Positions 7,633-16,953 are shown, counted from the stretch's first letter. The stretch is DNA of 64,000 bases from Niabella insulamsoli (GCF_039652435.2 NZ_CP190246.1:3782001-3846000), one strand, 5' to 3'. The notes: generated by a model from the letters alone, not told the origin. Translations and numbers: made by a program.

Positions 7633-9435
7633 ATGCAGCAGACCAAAAAATCGTTTTTTGATGTCTCTAAACTGAGGCGCATTTTCCAATATGCGTCGCC
7701 GTATAAAACAAGGTTCTACTCGTCGGTAATCCTGGCTGTGGTGCTGGCCGCCCTGACACCGGTGCGACCGCTGCTGATACAACTTACCGTTGACCAATAC
7801 ATTGCCCACTCCATTCCTAAAATGGTGGTTTATGTCACCATTATACAGATTGGGATTATTTTGGTCGAAACTGCAATGCGTTTTGCATTTTCATTTATTA
7901 CCGCCTGGCTCGGGCAGGCGGTAGTGAAAGACATTCGCATTGCCGTATATAAAAAAATTCTGGGCCTCAACCTGCGCCAGTTTGACCGAACGCCCATTGG
8001 CACTTTAACCACCCGAACGATTAATGATATCGAATCGATCAACGAAATTTTCTCGGATGGGCTGATCCCGATTATCGCAGACCTGTTGTCTATTATTTGT
8101 GTACTTACCTATATGTTTTGGGTCAACTGGCAACTGACGTTTATCGCACTCATCCCCTTTCCGATCATGATCATTGCCACCTATTATTTTAAGGAAAGTA
8201 TCAACAAATCATTTTTTAAAGTAAGAAACGCAGTAGCCGCGTTGAATGCTTACGCGCAGGAACATTTATCAGGCATGAGCGTGGTGCAGGCATTCGCCGC
8301 CGAACGGCATGAGTTCAATAAATTTAAAGCGATCAACAAACAACACCGCAACGCCAATATCGGCGCCATTTTCGCCTACTCCATTTTTTTCCCGGTGATA
8401 GAAATTGTGTTGGCGCTATCGATTGGCCTGGTGGTCTGGTACACCGCAAAGGAGGCGCTTGACCTGCAGCAGACAGCTACAGCAACAGCCGCTTCTTCAG
8501 GACAACAGGGCGTTATCGTTTCTTTCATCCTTTGCCTCAATTTATTGTTCAGGCCTTTGCGGATGATCGCTGATAAGTTTAACACGGTTCAAATGGGCGT
8601 TATTGCCAGCGACCGGGTATTTGCTGTCCTGGATAATGATGATGAAGAAAAAATTCCCGAAGGTGGTTATTTTCAGCCTGACGAAAGAGTAAAAGGTAAA
8701 ATCGCTTTCAAGCAGGTCAACTTCGCCTATGTGGAAGAAAACTGGGTATTGAAGGATTTGAGTTTTGAAATTGAGCCCGGTCAAACCATCGCCATCGTTG
8801 GCCACACGGGAAGCGGGAAAACCACCATCATCAGCCTGCTCAACCGCTTTTACAATATTCAGAAAGGAAGCATAGAAATCGACGGCAACGATATCAGGCA
8901 ACTTTCGCCTGATTATCTGCGCGAAAATATCGGCGTGGTATTGCAGGATGTTTTTCTTTTTTCAGGATCGATTATCGACAATATTACGCTGCGCAATCCC
9001 GCGATATCTAAAGACCAGGTCATCGCCGCGGCGAAAATGATCGGCATGCACGAGTTCATCATGCGGCTGCCCGGCAACTATGATTACAATGTAAAAGAAC
9101 GCGGCGCCACACTTTCGCTTGGCCAGCGGCAGCTATTGTCATTTATTCGCGCACTGCTGTACGATCCGTCGATATTAATCCTTGATGAAGCCACTTCGTC
9201 TATTGATACCGAAAGCGAAATGCTTATTCAGCAGGCTACCAACAAACTGATTCAAAACCGGACCTCGATTGTCATCGCCCACCGCTTAAGTACGATCAGG
9301 AAGGCAGACAAAATTTTGGTGCTTGACAAAGGGTTGCTAATGGAATCGGGCACCCATACGGAACTGCTTGCCAAGAAAGGATTTTATGCACAATTGCATC
9401 AAATGCAATTTGAAAAAGAACTGGAACAGGCATAG
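7633..9435 (+). CDS. ABC exporter, fused permease and ATPase (MsbA/multidrug type)
   Basis: Half-size exporter of 600 residues, working as a homodimer or heterodimer in the inner membrane. An N-terminal six-helix transmembrane domain (about residues 25-320) is followed by a nucleotide-binding domain with Walker A VGHTGSGKTT (about 389-398), the Q-loop segment GVVLQDVFLFSG, signature LSLGQRQLL, Walker B ILILDEATSS and the switch His in IAHRLST. The ATG at 7633 is chosen over an in-frame TTG three codons upstream. A short Thr/Ala/Ser/Gln-rich insertion (about 278-295) lies between the fifth and sixth helices. Related proteins export lipids or drugs; the substrate here is not evident. No second half-transporter is adjacent, which favours a homodimer. 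Confidence 0.95.
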   Translation: MQQTKKSFFDVSKLRRIFQYASPYKTRFYSSVILAVVLAALTPVRPLLIQLTVDQYIAHSIPKMVVYVTIIQIGIILVETAMRFAFSFITAWLGQAVVKDIRIAVYKKILGLNLRQFDRTPIGTLTTRTINDIESINEIFSDGLIPIIADLLSIICVLTYMFWVNWQLTFIALIPFPIMIIATYYFKESINKSFFKVRNAVAALNAYAQEHLSGMSVVQAFAAERHEFNKFKAINKQHRNANIGAIFAYSIFFPVIEIVLALSIGLVVWYTAKEALDLQQTATATAASSGQQGVIVSFILCLNLLFRPLRMIADKFNTVQMGVIASDRVFAVLDNDDEEKIPEGGYFQPDERVKGKIAFKQVNFAYVEENWVLKDLSFEIEPGQTIAIVGHTGSGKTTIISLLNRFYNIQKGSIEIDGNDIRQLSPDYLRENIGVVLQDVFLFSGSIIDNITLRNPAISKDQVIAAAKMIGMHEFIMRLPGNYDYNVKERGATLSLGQRQLLSFIRALLYDPSILILDEATSSIDTESEMLIQQATNKLIQNRTSIVIAHRLSTIRKADKILVLDKGLLMESGTHTELLAKKGFYAQLHQMQFEKELEQA

Positions 9436-9528
9436 TGCGCAGGCTGACAGAAACTCATTACACTTGACTTTTTTTTGTATATTGATCGGCATTGGGCCGG
9501 CCATTCGGCCATCAGTATAAGGGCTGTC

Positions 9529-9555
9529 GTGTCAGCTAAAAAACAGGCCTGACAC
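9529..9555 (+). other. Inverted repeat in the leader of the GNAT-nitrilase gene
   Basis: GTGTCAG (9529-9535) and CTGACAC (9549-9555) form a perfect 7-bp stem with a 13-base loop, 36 bases before the ATG at 9591. No T-run follows, so it is not a simple terminator. It may be a leader hairpin or a protein-binding site. Confidence 0.45.
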
Positions 9556-9590
9556 TATTTAAAACCCCATAAAAAAATAAACACCGGAAG

Positions 9591-11102
9591 ATGGAAGTAG
9601 AAGTAAGAAAACTAAAAATTGAAGATTACGAAGAATTAAAAGCATCGATGATCGAAGCCTATGATGGCCTCGGCGGTGTTTGGCGCGAGACCACGATAGC
9701 GCAGCTACTGACGCTTTTTCCCGACGGGCAAATTTGTATTACCGTTGACGGCAGGGTGGTTGCCTGTGCCTTATCGATCATAGTGAATTATGAACTCTTT
9801 GGGGATGAGCATACGTATGAAGAAATCACAGACAATTATCGCTTTGGCACCCACGATGACAGCGGGGATGTATTGTACGGCATTGAAGTGTTTGTGCATC
9901 CCGAATTCAGGCAGCTGAGGTTAGGCCGCAGGCTCTACGATGCCAGAAAAGAACTTTGCGAAACCATCAATCTCAAAGAAATCAAAGTGGGTGGGCGCAT
10001 CCCCAATTATCATAAACACAGCGACACCTTAAGCCCGAAAGAGTATATCGCCAAAGTAAAAAATAAAGAGATCTACGATCCCGTGCTCAGCTTTCAGCTG
10101 GCTAATGATTTCCATGTAGTGAAAGTGTTGACCAATTATCTCAAAGGTGATAAGGAATCGAAAGAATACGCTGTTTTACTGGAATGGAATAATATTTATT
10201 ATTCGAAGAAGAAAAACGCGATGCGCGACAGCATCATCCGGCTGGGCCTGGTGCAGTGGCAGATGCGGCAGTTTTCGAGCCTGGAAGATTTTTATGGCCA
10301 GGTTGAATTTTTTGTTGACACACTCAGCGCTTATCAGGCTGATTTTGCTTTGTTTCCCGAATTTTTCAACTCTCCTCTTTTAGCAGAATTCAATCATTTG
10401 GATACGAGAGAGGCGATGTATGAGCTGGCCAAAAAAACAGACCAGATCAGAACCAAAATTGCCGAGCTGGCGATTGCTTACAACGTCAACATTATTGCCG
10501 GCAGCATGCCGGTGGTAGAAGATGGCAAACTGTATAATATTGCTTATCTCTGCCACCGCGATGGCAAACTGAGCGAATACCGAAAAATCCATATCACGCC
10601 CAACGAATCGCGCTATTATGGCATTACCGGCGGCGACAAAATCAAGGCGATTAATACCGATTGCGGCAAGATCGGCGTATTGATTTGTTATGATGTTGAA
10701 TTTCCGGAACTGTCGCGCCTGCTGGCTTTGGAAGGCATGAACATTTTGTTCGTCCCTTATCTTACCGATACCCAAAATGCGTACACGCGGGTGAGGCATT
10801 GTGCGATGGCGCGCGCTATTGAGAACGAATGTTATGTGGCTATCGCCGGATGCGTGGGTAATTTGCCCGGTGTAAATAACATGGACATACAGTTTGGACA
10901 GGCGGCCGTTTTCACGCCATCCGATTTTGCTTTTCCGACCAATGCTGTAAAAGCAGAGGCCACTCCGAATACGGAAATGACGCTTATTGTGGATGTTGAT
11001 CTGACGCTTTTAAAGGAATTACACAATTATGGTTCGGTTAAAACCATGAAAGACCGCAGAACCGATTTGTATGAAGTAAGAAAGATAAAAGTTAAAAACT
11101 AA
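9591..11102 (+). CDS. Bifunctional GNAT acetyltransferase / carbon-nitrogen hydrolase
   Basis: Fusion enzyme of 503 residues. The N-terminal 200 residues form a GNAT N-acetyltransferase-like domain, with the acetyl-CoA loop region around HPEFRQLRLGRRLYDARK. Residues of about 215-500 form a nitrilase-superfamily amidohydrolase with the full catalytic triad: Glu257 in LFPEFF, Lys332 in YRKIHITP and Cys366 in LICYDVEFPE. The start ATG follows GGAAG, a plausible ribosome-binding site that is stronger than most in this window. This architecture is known across bacteria, but its substrate is not established; an amide or acylated amine is likely. It is probably a single-gene transcript, with a leader inverted repeat and a convergent neighbour 11 bases downstream. 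Confidence 0.95.
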   Translation: MEVEVRKLKIEDYEELKASMIEAYDGLGGVWRETTIAQLLTLFPDGQICITVDGRVVACALSIIVNYELFGDEHTYEEITDNYRFGTHDDSGDVLYGIEVFVHPEFRQLRLGRRLYDARKELCETINLKEIKVGGRIPNYHKHSDTLSPKEYIAKVKNKEIYDPVLSFQLANDFHVVKVLTNYLKGDKESKEYAVLLEWNNIYYSKKKNAMRDSIIRLGLVQWQMRQFSSLEDFYGQVEFFVDTLSAYQADFALFPEFFNSPLLAEFNHLDTREAMYELAKKTDQIRTKIAELAIAYNVNIIAGSMPVVEDGKLYNIAYLCHRDGKLSEYRKIHITPNESRYYGITGGDKIKAINTDCGKIGVLICYDVEFPELSRLLALEGMNILFVPYLTDTQNAYTRVRHCAMARAIENECYVAIAGCVGNLPGVNNMDIQFGQAAVFTPSDFAFPTNAVKAEATPNTEMTLIVDVDLTLLKELHNYGSVKTMKDRRTDLYEVRKIKVKN

Positions 11103-11113
11103 ATGTTTTAAGC

Positions 11114-11614
11114 TTACGAGGCCGGGCCTATTGGCTTCCGGCTTCGTAAAAAGAGCATCGCAATAGCAACGGTAACGATACCCATCACCAACGCTCCCAG
11201 CATGCCCTGGATCGCATAATTTTTGTAATTAAAATTGGCCTGCGCGGCAGCGGTGGTTTTGTAATAGCCCAATTCAACCGAGCGTTTTATGACATTGGGA
11301 AAGTATTCGGGTGTGATAATATAAGACGTAATCCACTGCGTTAGCGGACTTAACAGCGCAATGATGACAGAAAGTATAATTCCGGAAATCAGGCCTTGCG
11401 TGTAGGTCATTTGGCCTTTGTAAAAGTTGTTTTTCTTGTCTTTCAGCGCCAGCACCATCATCCAAATGGCGGGGATGGCAAAAAGGTTGGTCAGGTACAG
11501 GTGATAGTCGATGTATGTATCGTGTAATCCGCTCCATTTTTCCAGCAGCATCCAGATTAATCCGGCAACCGAAAAAATAAGGGCCCATTTAAATTCGATG
11601 CTGAGATTTTTCAT
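11114..11614 (-). CDS. DUF4199 family membrane protein
   Basis: Inner-membrane protein of 166 residues with four predicted membrane helices (about 8-24, 40-56, 74-95 and 135-157), matching the DUF4199 family, which is common in Bacteroidota and of unknown function. The start ATG at 11614 gives a normal N-terminus (MKNLSIEFKWALIFS). Its stop faces that of the GNAT-nitrilase gene with 11 bases between, so the two are convergent. No regulatory element close to consensus was found upstream. Confidence 0.85.
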   Translation of the reverse strand: MKNLSIEFKWALIFSVAGLIWMLLEKWSGLHDTYIDYHLYLTNLFAIPAIWMMVLALKDKKNNFYKGQMTYTQGLISGIILSVIIALLSPLTQWITSYIITPEYFPNVIKRSVELGYYKTTAAAQANFNYKNYAIQGMLGALVMGIVTVAIAMLFLRSRKPIGPAS

Positions 11615-11947
11615 GTGCCGTTTGTTTGAACGTTTTGAGAAGGCAATTTATTATCAACCCTAAGTTACTACAAAGCCGGGCGATTTAGCTTTCCTTTTTT
11701 GGCTGTCGCGGGTGATGCCACTTGTGCTTTCTCAAAATGTCATTCCGATTATGAAAATCGTCCCAGCCATTGCCTTTTCCAAGTTTTTTATTTGATCAAA
11801 AACGTGAAGCCAAAAACGGGCGGCGGGAAATTGTCACAAGCTATGTGCGGCGGGAACTACTATCGCCGGCCATGCTTTACTCACTTATAAATTGGCATTC
11901 GTGCTTGTTATAACTTCGACAAGGCAAAACCTTTCTACTCTAATGAA
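11615..11947. other. Gene-free stretch, AT-rich on its right
   Basis: 333 bases between the DUF4199 start and the XRE regulator stop. It has only short open frames without family resemblance or a good start context. It presumably carries the DUF4199 promoter, but no TTTG/TAnnTTTG pair close to consensus was found. Nothing else was recognised. Confidence 0.6.
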
Positions 11948-12559
11948 TTATTTAACAAAATTAATCGTAGGATAATAAACCGAACTCTTTCCCTTATGTA
12001 TTCTTACAGAACTTACTATTATCAAAATAACGTTCAATAGATATAACGAACCTACCAGAATAGTGGCATAAAAAAATATGCCACTATACGCCTTAAAATC
12101 GACTTCCTGTAACGCAACTGTATTAAAGAATAAACTGAAATGTTTTATTGTTATAATCAATCCGATTATTGATACGACAATAATCCATGTAATCTGAAAA
12201 TTCACAACTCGCTTTGCTAAACTACTGAGATTTTTAATTTTGTCTTTCTTCATCATCCACAACAGTAGCGGTACAATGACACCTAATATCGGAAATATTA
12301 AAAAGCTCAGAGCTGACAAATTAAACCCTACAAGAAAACCTCTATCTGATAGTATACGTTGTTTGAATAAATCTTCTGGAGTTAGGTCAAATAAAGTAGC
12401 CAATCTTTTAATCGAATCTCCGCGTGGTTCGGTTTCTCCATTTTCAATTCGTTGGATGGTGCGCAAACTCAGTCCTGTCTTTTCTGAAACATCCTCTTGG
12501 GAATATCCGTTTTTGTTGCGTAACTCTTTAATTTTTTGTGCCAATTCGTACATAATCAT
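11948..12559 (-). CDS. XRE-type regulator with C-terminal DUF4870-like membrane domain
   Basis: Membrane-anchored transcription regulator of 203 residues. Residues of about 5-62 form a helix-turn-helix of the XRE/Cro type (GYSQEDVSEKTGLSLRTIQRIENGETEPRG). The rest has four hydrophobic segments resembling DUF4870/Tic20-like proteins. Such fusions are frequent in Bacteroidota, but their targets are mostly unknown. The start is ATG 12559 or 12553 (M-I-M). A full-consensus promoter lies 26 bases upstream. The gene is visibly richer in A+T than its neighbours, which may point to recent acquisition. It is next to nrdA but in no obvious operon with it. Confidence 0.88.
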   Translation of the reverse strand: MIMYELAQKIKELRNKNGYSQEDVSEKTGLSLRTIQRIENGETEPRGDSIKRLATLFDLTPEDLFKQRILSDRGFLVGFNLSALSFLIFPILGVIVPLLLWMMKKDKIKNLSSLAKRVVNFQITWIIVVSIIGLIITIKHFSLFFNTVALQEVDFKAYSGIFFYATILVGSLYLLNVILIIVSSVRIHKGKSSVYYPTINFVK

Positions 12560-12584
12560 TTTTTACTTTTATGATCTTGGAGCA

Positions 12585-12615
12585 CAAAAGTAAATCCTTA
12601 CTACCTTTCATCAAA
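12585..12615 (-). promoter_or_regulatory. Bacteroidota-type promoter of the XRE/DUF4870 gene
   Basis: TTTG (12612-12615) and TACTTTTG (12585-12592) on the minus strand, spaced by exactly 19 bases, end 26 bases before the ATG at 12559. This is a full consensus match. Confidence 0.75.
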
Positions 12616-12737
12616 CGTCATATTTACGTCATTTTAGCGTCATTAGTGACTTTTTGGACAAATGATGGCAAAAGATCTCAAAAAAAACCCGAACCTTTTG
12701 AATTGGTCCGGGCTTTATCAGTATCTAATGTTTCTTT

Positions 12738-14423
12738 TTACGCTTCGCAACTCGAACAAGTCACCAAGCTTGTTACTAGTTCCTTGCTCACGCTCTGGCT
12801 GCGCTGGTAATACAATGTTTTTACGCCCAGCTGCCATGCTTCAATCATCAGCTTGTTAACATCTTTCACCGGCAAATTGCTCGGTATATTGAGGTTGAGG
12901 CTCTGGCTTTGGTCTACATATTGCTGGCGGATAGCAGCCTGCTGCACGATTTCCAGCTGACTGATTTCTTTAAATGTTTTAAACACATCTTTTTCCTCCT
13001 TCGTCAGCCCGGCCAGTTGCTGCACACTACCGTGGTTCAGCATGATGCTGCGCCAGGTATCTTCGTTATCCATTCCTTTATGCTCCAGCAATTGCTTCAA
13101 ATATTTGTTCTGCCGCATAAAGTTTCCTTTTGCCAGGCCGGCTTTGAAATAGTTGCTGCTGAACGGTTCAATACCCGGAGAGGTCTGGCCCAGAATAGCA
13201 GAAGAAGAAGTTGTAGGCGCGATGGCCAGCAAAGTTGTGTTTCTTTTTCCGTAGCCTTTCAACACGGGCGCTTCGCCGTAGATGCGTGCCAGATCGGCCG
13301 TTGCCTTTTCAGCGCGCTCTTTAATATTGCTGAAAATGATATTGGTCAGTTGTTTCGCACGCAACCCTTCAAAAGGAATCATATTCCTTTGCAGGTAAGA
13401 ATGCCAGCCTAAAACGCCCAGGCCCAAAGCGCGGTGCCTTTTTGCAAAACGGTTGGCGCTGGCCAGGTAATGATTATCCTCTGTTTTAGCAATAAATTCC
13501 TGCAACACGGCATCGAGGAAGAAAATAGCCAGGCGCACCGCATCTGTGTCCTTCCACTCATCATACAACTCAAGGTTCATCGACGACAGGCAGCAGATAA
13601 ACGACTCGTCGGGCGACGAAGGCAGCATGATCTCCGAACAAAGATTGCTGGCGTTGATCGCATAGTTCAAATCCTTATAAACCTGCGGTTTGTTGCGGTT
13701 TACATTATCTGTAAAAAATATATACGGTAATCCTTTTTGCTGACGGCTTTCTAAAAGCTTGGCCCACACTTCCCTTTTCTCTTTGTCGCCGTCGATCATG
13801 TCCTGCATCCAGTAGTCGGGCACGCAAACGCCTGTAAACAGGTTTTGTATAGGATGGCCGATACTTTTAATCTGTAAAAATTCGTTGATATCCGGATGGT
13901 CGATGTCGAGGTAGGCTGCAAAAGCGCCGCGACGTACGCCGCCCTGGGAAATAGTATCCATGGCTGTGTCGAACAAACGCATAAAACTTACCGCGCCGCT
14001 ACTTTTACCGTTATCGGTTACTGCACTGCCGCGGCCCCGCAAACCCCCAAAATAACCCGATGTTCCACCACCGATTTTAGTTTGCATGATTACCTCGCCC
14101 AGTTTGTGCGTAATACCTTCAATATTATCAGGAATATGCACGTTAAAACAGGAAATAGGCAACCCTCTTTCTGTACCCATATTGGCCCAAATCGGTGAGC
14201 TGAGGCTCATCCAGCCGCGCTCTACCATTTCCATAAACGCCTCCTTCAGCTCCGGCTTATACAAACGCTGTGCAGCCGCACCGCACACGCGCTCGATCGC
14301 GCCTTCCACCGACTCTCCCTTCAGCAAATAACCCCGGTTGAGGATTTGTTCGCTTTCGGAGTTTTTCCACCACATTTTTTCTGTCAACAATTCTTTAGAT
14401 ATCATTGGGTCCATTACTTCCAT
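12738..14423 (-). CDS. nrdA: Class I ribonucleotide reductase, large (alpha) subunit, short form
   Basis: Catalytic subunit that reduces ribonucleoside diphosphates to deoxyribonucleotides, working with NrdB. Its 561 residues are short compared with the roughly 760 of E. coli NrdA, because the N-terminal ATP-cone (overall activity site) is absent. Visible active-site features are the Cys in PISCFNVHIPD, NLCSEIMLP with the conserved Asn-x-Cys-x-Glu, and the paired Tyr (TLYYQRS) near the C-terminus that passes the radical. The protein ends in CSSCEA, the swinging redox thiols. It lies 103 bases downstream of nrdB on the same strand and is surely cotranscribed. Short alphas of this type are known in Bacteroidota. 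Confidence 0.96.
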   Translation of the reverse strand: MEVMDPMISKELLTEKMWWKNSESEQILNRGYLLKGESVEGAIERVCGAAAQRLYKPELKEAFMEMVERGWMSLSSPIWANMGTERGLPISCFNVHIPDNIEGITHKLGEVIMQTKIGGGTSGYFGGLRGRGSAVTDNGKSSGAVSFMRLFDTAMDTISQGGVRRGAFAAYLDIDHPDINEFLQIKSIGHPIQNLFTGVCVPDYWMQDMIDGDKEKREVWAKLLESRQQKGLPYIFFTDNVNRNKPQVYKDLNYAINASNLCSEIMLPSSPDESFICCLSSMNLELYDEWKDTDAVRLAIFFLDAVLQEFIAKTEDNHYLASANRFAKRHRALGLGVLGWHSYLQRNMIPFEGLRAKQLTNIIFSNIKERAEKATADLARIYGEAPVLKGYGKRNTTLLAIAPTTSSSAILGQTSPGIEPFSSNYFKAGLAKGNFMRQNKYLKQLLEHKGMDNEDTWRSIMLNHGSVQQLAGLTKEEKDVFKTFKEISQLEIVQQAAIRQQYVDQSQSLNLNIPSNLPVKDVNKLMIEAWQLGVKTLYYQRSQSVSKELVTSLVTCSSCEA

Positions 14424-14526
14424 TTTGTACAGTTTTTAACAGGTTTGTAAGTATATTGTTTAACGGGCTTTGTTGCTGGTTGATGACTTAATGGCGCTTA
14501 GTTTATTGTCATTTGCCATTCATTCC

Positions 14527-15501
14527 TTAAAACAAATCATCCGCGGTAATGCTCTTATCATGCTTGGTATAATCTACCGGGCGCTTTGCAAAGAAATCGT
14601 CCATGCTGTTGGCAAACACTTCTTCTTCAAACCAGCGCATGGGGCGGTATTGTTCGCTGCTGATAAAGTATTGGGAAGGAAGGCCGATTTTATTCAGGCT
14701 TTCGTCAACACGAAATTTGATAAAGTTTACCAGGTCTTTTTTATTGATGATATCCACTTCGCCTTCTTCAAAAATCCAGGTCAGGATTTGTTCTTCAATT
14801 TCGATGGATTCTTTAACCATATCGGTAATGCGCGATAGCACTTCTTCGTTCAGTACTTCAGGGTATTCTTCTTTTATTTTATTGATCAGATAAATACCCG
14901 CATTGGCATGAATCTGCTCGTCTACAGAAGTCCAGGCAATGATATTGCTTACATTTTTCATCCAACCTTTAAAACGCGTAAAGGAAAGGATGATCGCAAA
15001 CTGGCTAAACAGGGAAACGTTTTCTATTAAAATCGTAAACAGGATCAATGCAATGCTGTACTCCTGCTTGTCGTTAGATTTGATGTTGCTTAATACGCCG
15101 GACAAATATTTGATCCGCTCTTTAATGATGGGCACTTCTATCAGCCTGCCAAACTCGTCGTTGTAACCCAACACTTCCACCAGCCTTGAGTAGGCTTCGC
15201 TGTGTCGGAACTCGCATTCTGCAAATGTCGCGCCGAGTCCGTTGAGTTCGGGCTTGGGCAAGTGGTTGTACAAGTTGCCCCAGAAAGATTTGACCGAAAC
15301 TTCGATTTGCGCGATAGCCAGCAAAGCGCGTTTCACGGCATTGCGTTCGGAGGCGGTAAGGTGCGAATGAAAATCCTGCGTATCGGCAGTGAAATCCACT
15401 TCAGAATGTACCCAAAAAGAATTGTTGATCGCCGAAGTGAATTTCAACACTTCCGGGTACTCAAAAGGCTTATAGTTTACGCGTTTGTCAAAAAGTCCCA
15501 T
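14527..15501 (-). CDS. nrdB: Class I ribonucleotide reductase, small (beta) subunit
   Basis: Radical-generating subunit of 324 residues, a ferritin-like fold. Metal-ligand motifs are visible in AECEFRHSEAYS and SVDEQIHANAG, each with E-x2-H. The Tyr in HSEAYSRLVEVL corresponds to the radical tyrosine, so a tyrosyl-radical dimetal enzyme is expected. The start ATG at 15501 gives MGLFDKRVNYKPFEYPE, typical for the family. No N-terminal ATP-cone is present, unlike some Bacteroidota NrdB proteins that carry one in place of the alpha-subunit cone. It is the first gene of the nrdB-nrdA operon and is preceded by 624 bases without genes that hold DnaA-box-like sites. Confidence 0.96.
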   Translation of the reverse strand: MGLFDKRVNYKPFEYPEVLKFTSAINNSFWVHSEVDFTADTQDFHSHLTASERNAVKRALLAIAQIEVSVKSFWGNLYNHLPKPELNGLGATFAECEFRHSEAYSRLVEVLGYNDEFGRLIEVPIIKERIKYLSGVLSNIKSNDKQEYSIALILFTILIENVSLFSQFAIILSFTRFKGWMKNVSNIIAWTSVDEQIHANAGIYLINKIKEEYPEVLNEEVLSRITDMVKESIEIEEQILTWIFEEGEVDIINKKDLVNFIKFRVDESLNKIGLPSQYFISSEQYRPMRWFEEEVFANSMDDFFAKRPVDYTKHDKSITADDLF

Positions 15502-16125
15502 GCTCTTAAAATATTTTCAATGTTTGTTAAGATAGTATTATCAATTTTCTTTGCGGCGTCCTTTTCCTCCGTTGGCTTCTATAAAATAAGTACAGAATTT
15601 TAAAAAAACCTTCAAGATATTATGCACCTTATGTGGAAAACCCCGCTATCCCTTTTCTATAAGGCGTTTTAATTTTTCACTTCCCCCAACCCGTTTATCC
15701 GCCAGCGTTTCACGCTCTTCAGCCGCTGCATTACGCCACAGTCCTTATCAGCGACGGCTTCCCGGCCGGAGCTACAATTTTTTAAAAAATAGCTCCGATT
15801 ATTTTATGTATTACTATAAAATTTTTCGGAAAAAACCCGGGAACAGTTGCACAAGTTATGGCAGTGTTAACTCCTCCCAAAGGCCGAATGCAAACTTAAA
15901 AAGTTAGCCACAGAAATTAAAAGCATCTTATACACACAATGTGCGAAACTTGACTTGCAACGTATGACAAGCTGATAAACCGGGTGTTATGAAAGAGTTT
16001 TTTAACACAAATGAGCGGGGTTAGAAAAAAGGCCTGGCACCGTCATTTTTCCGGGTCGTAGCAGGCAGCGAAGGCAACTTACAGACAGCAAATGATTGGA
16101 GCCGCAGACAGGCTTTCAGCCAACT
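15502..16125. promoter_or_regulatory. 624-base gene-free region upstream of nrdB with DnaA-box-like sites
   Basis: Searching by eye for TTWTNCACA finds two exact matches: TTATACACA at 15928-15936 (plus) and TTTTCCACA at 15632-15640 (minus). Three more have one mismatch: TTATGCACC at 15620-15628, TTAGCCACA at 15904-15912 and TTTAACACA at 16001-16009. An A+T-rich block lies between the groups (about 15774-15835). The nrdBA promoter must lie here, but no clear TTTG/TAnnTTTG pair was identified. DnaA control of nrd genes is known in E. coli; its role here is inference. Confidence 0.45.
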
Positions 16126-16953
16126 TTATCTCTTGAAATTTATTTCGTAAATTTTAGGCCACAATTTCCCTGTAACATAAACTTTTTTTGTCGCCTCGTC
16201 GTAAGCGATTCCATTGAGTTCACCAGAATTGGGCTTCAGGCTTTTTACCTCCCTTACGATTGCAGATAAATCCAGTTTCCCAACAACTGCTCCTGTTTGA
16301 GGATCAATTTTTATAATATTTTCTGTAAGCCACACATTTGCATAAATAAATCGGTCAATATATTCTAACTCATTAAGACTGTCTACTTTATAACCGTTCT
16401 CCGTTACAGCAAGTGTCTTTACTGCCTTCCCCGGTTCCGATGGATCGAAGTAAGTCAGTTTATGAGTTCCGTCACTCATTATAAGAAACGTTCCGTCAGT
16501 GGCCATACCCCACCCTTCCGCATTTAAATAAGAAAACGCGCCTATCTTCTCTAAATTTTTAGCGTTATAAATGAACCCTTTCTGTGATTAATAAGTTAGC
16601 TGATAAAGCGAATCATTAAGTATGGCAATTCCCTCTCCAAAATAGGCGTGCTTATCCAACCGGACTTTTTCGGTGAACTTTCCCGTTTGTAAATCACTTA
16701 TGCCAATACGTGATTGAGTGTAAGGAATATCGTCCGGCGACCCTGTACTCTCGAACAACAGTCCTTTATAAAAAATCAGGCCTTCAGTAAATAAGCTCGT
16801 ATCGTGGTCGTAGATATTAACTGTGGTATAACTTATTACATTTTCGAAATGCGTAGAAAGATCCCGGTCAGCGTTTTCCCCGTCTGAATCGCCCGATATA
16901 CAACCCGACAAAATATGGATCAACAAAAGGAGAAATATTACGGCCCTTAGCAT
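16126..16953 (-). pseudogene. Glutaminyl-peptide cyclotransferase, interrupted by one in-frame stop
   Basis: The frame reads through as one lipoprotein-type glutamine cyclotransferase of about 275 residues, apart from a TAA at 16588-16590. The N-terminal part has a lipobox (ILSGC) after the ATG at 16953 and the family segments LFTEGLIFYKGLLFESTG and YFGEGIAILNDSLYQLTY. Immediately after the stop the same frame continues with SQKGFIYNA, then LNAEGWGMATDGTFLIMSDGTHKLTYF and LNGIAYDEATKKVYVTGKLWPKIYEI, all family-typical. Relatives usually have Lys at the stop position (LTWK), so a single AAA-to-TAA change would explain it. The enzyme converts N-terminal Gln to pyroglutamate in exported peptides. 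It may be a real pseudogene, a readthrough gene or a sequencing error. Confidence 0.85.

Noticed and set aside
11699..11890. 63-residue open frame in the gap before the XRE gene
   Set aside because: No homology, no ribosome-binding or promoter context, composition like non-coding DNA.
15502..16125. Chromosomal replication origin
   Set aside because: DnaA-like boxes and an A+T-rich block are present, but genes on both sides run the same way, there is no dnaA, dnaN or gidA neighbour, and the nrd operon offers a simpler explanation. Not excluded without genome-wide skew.
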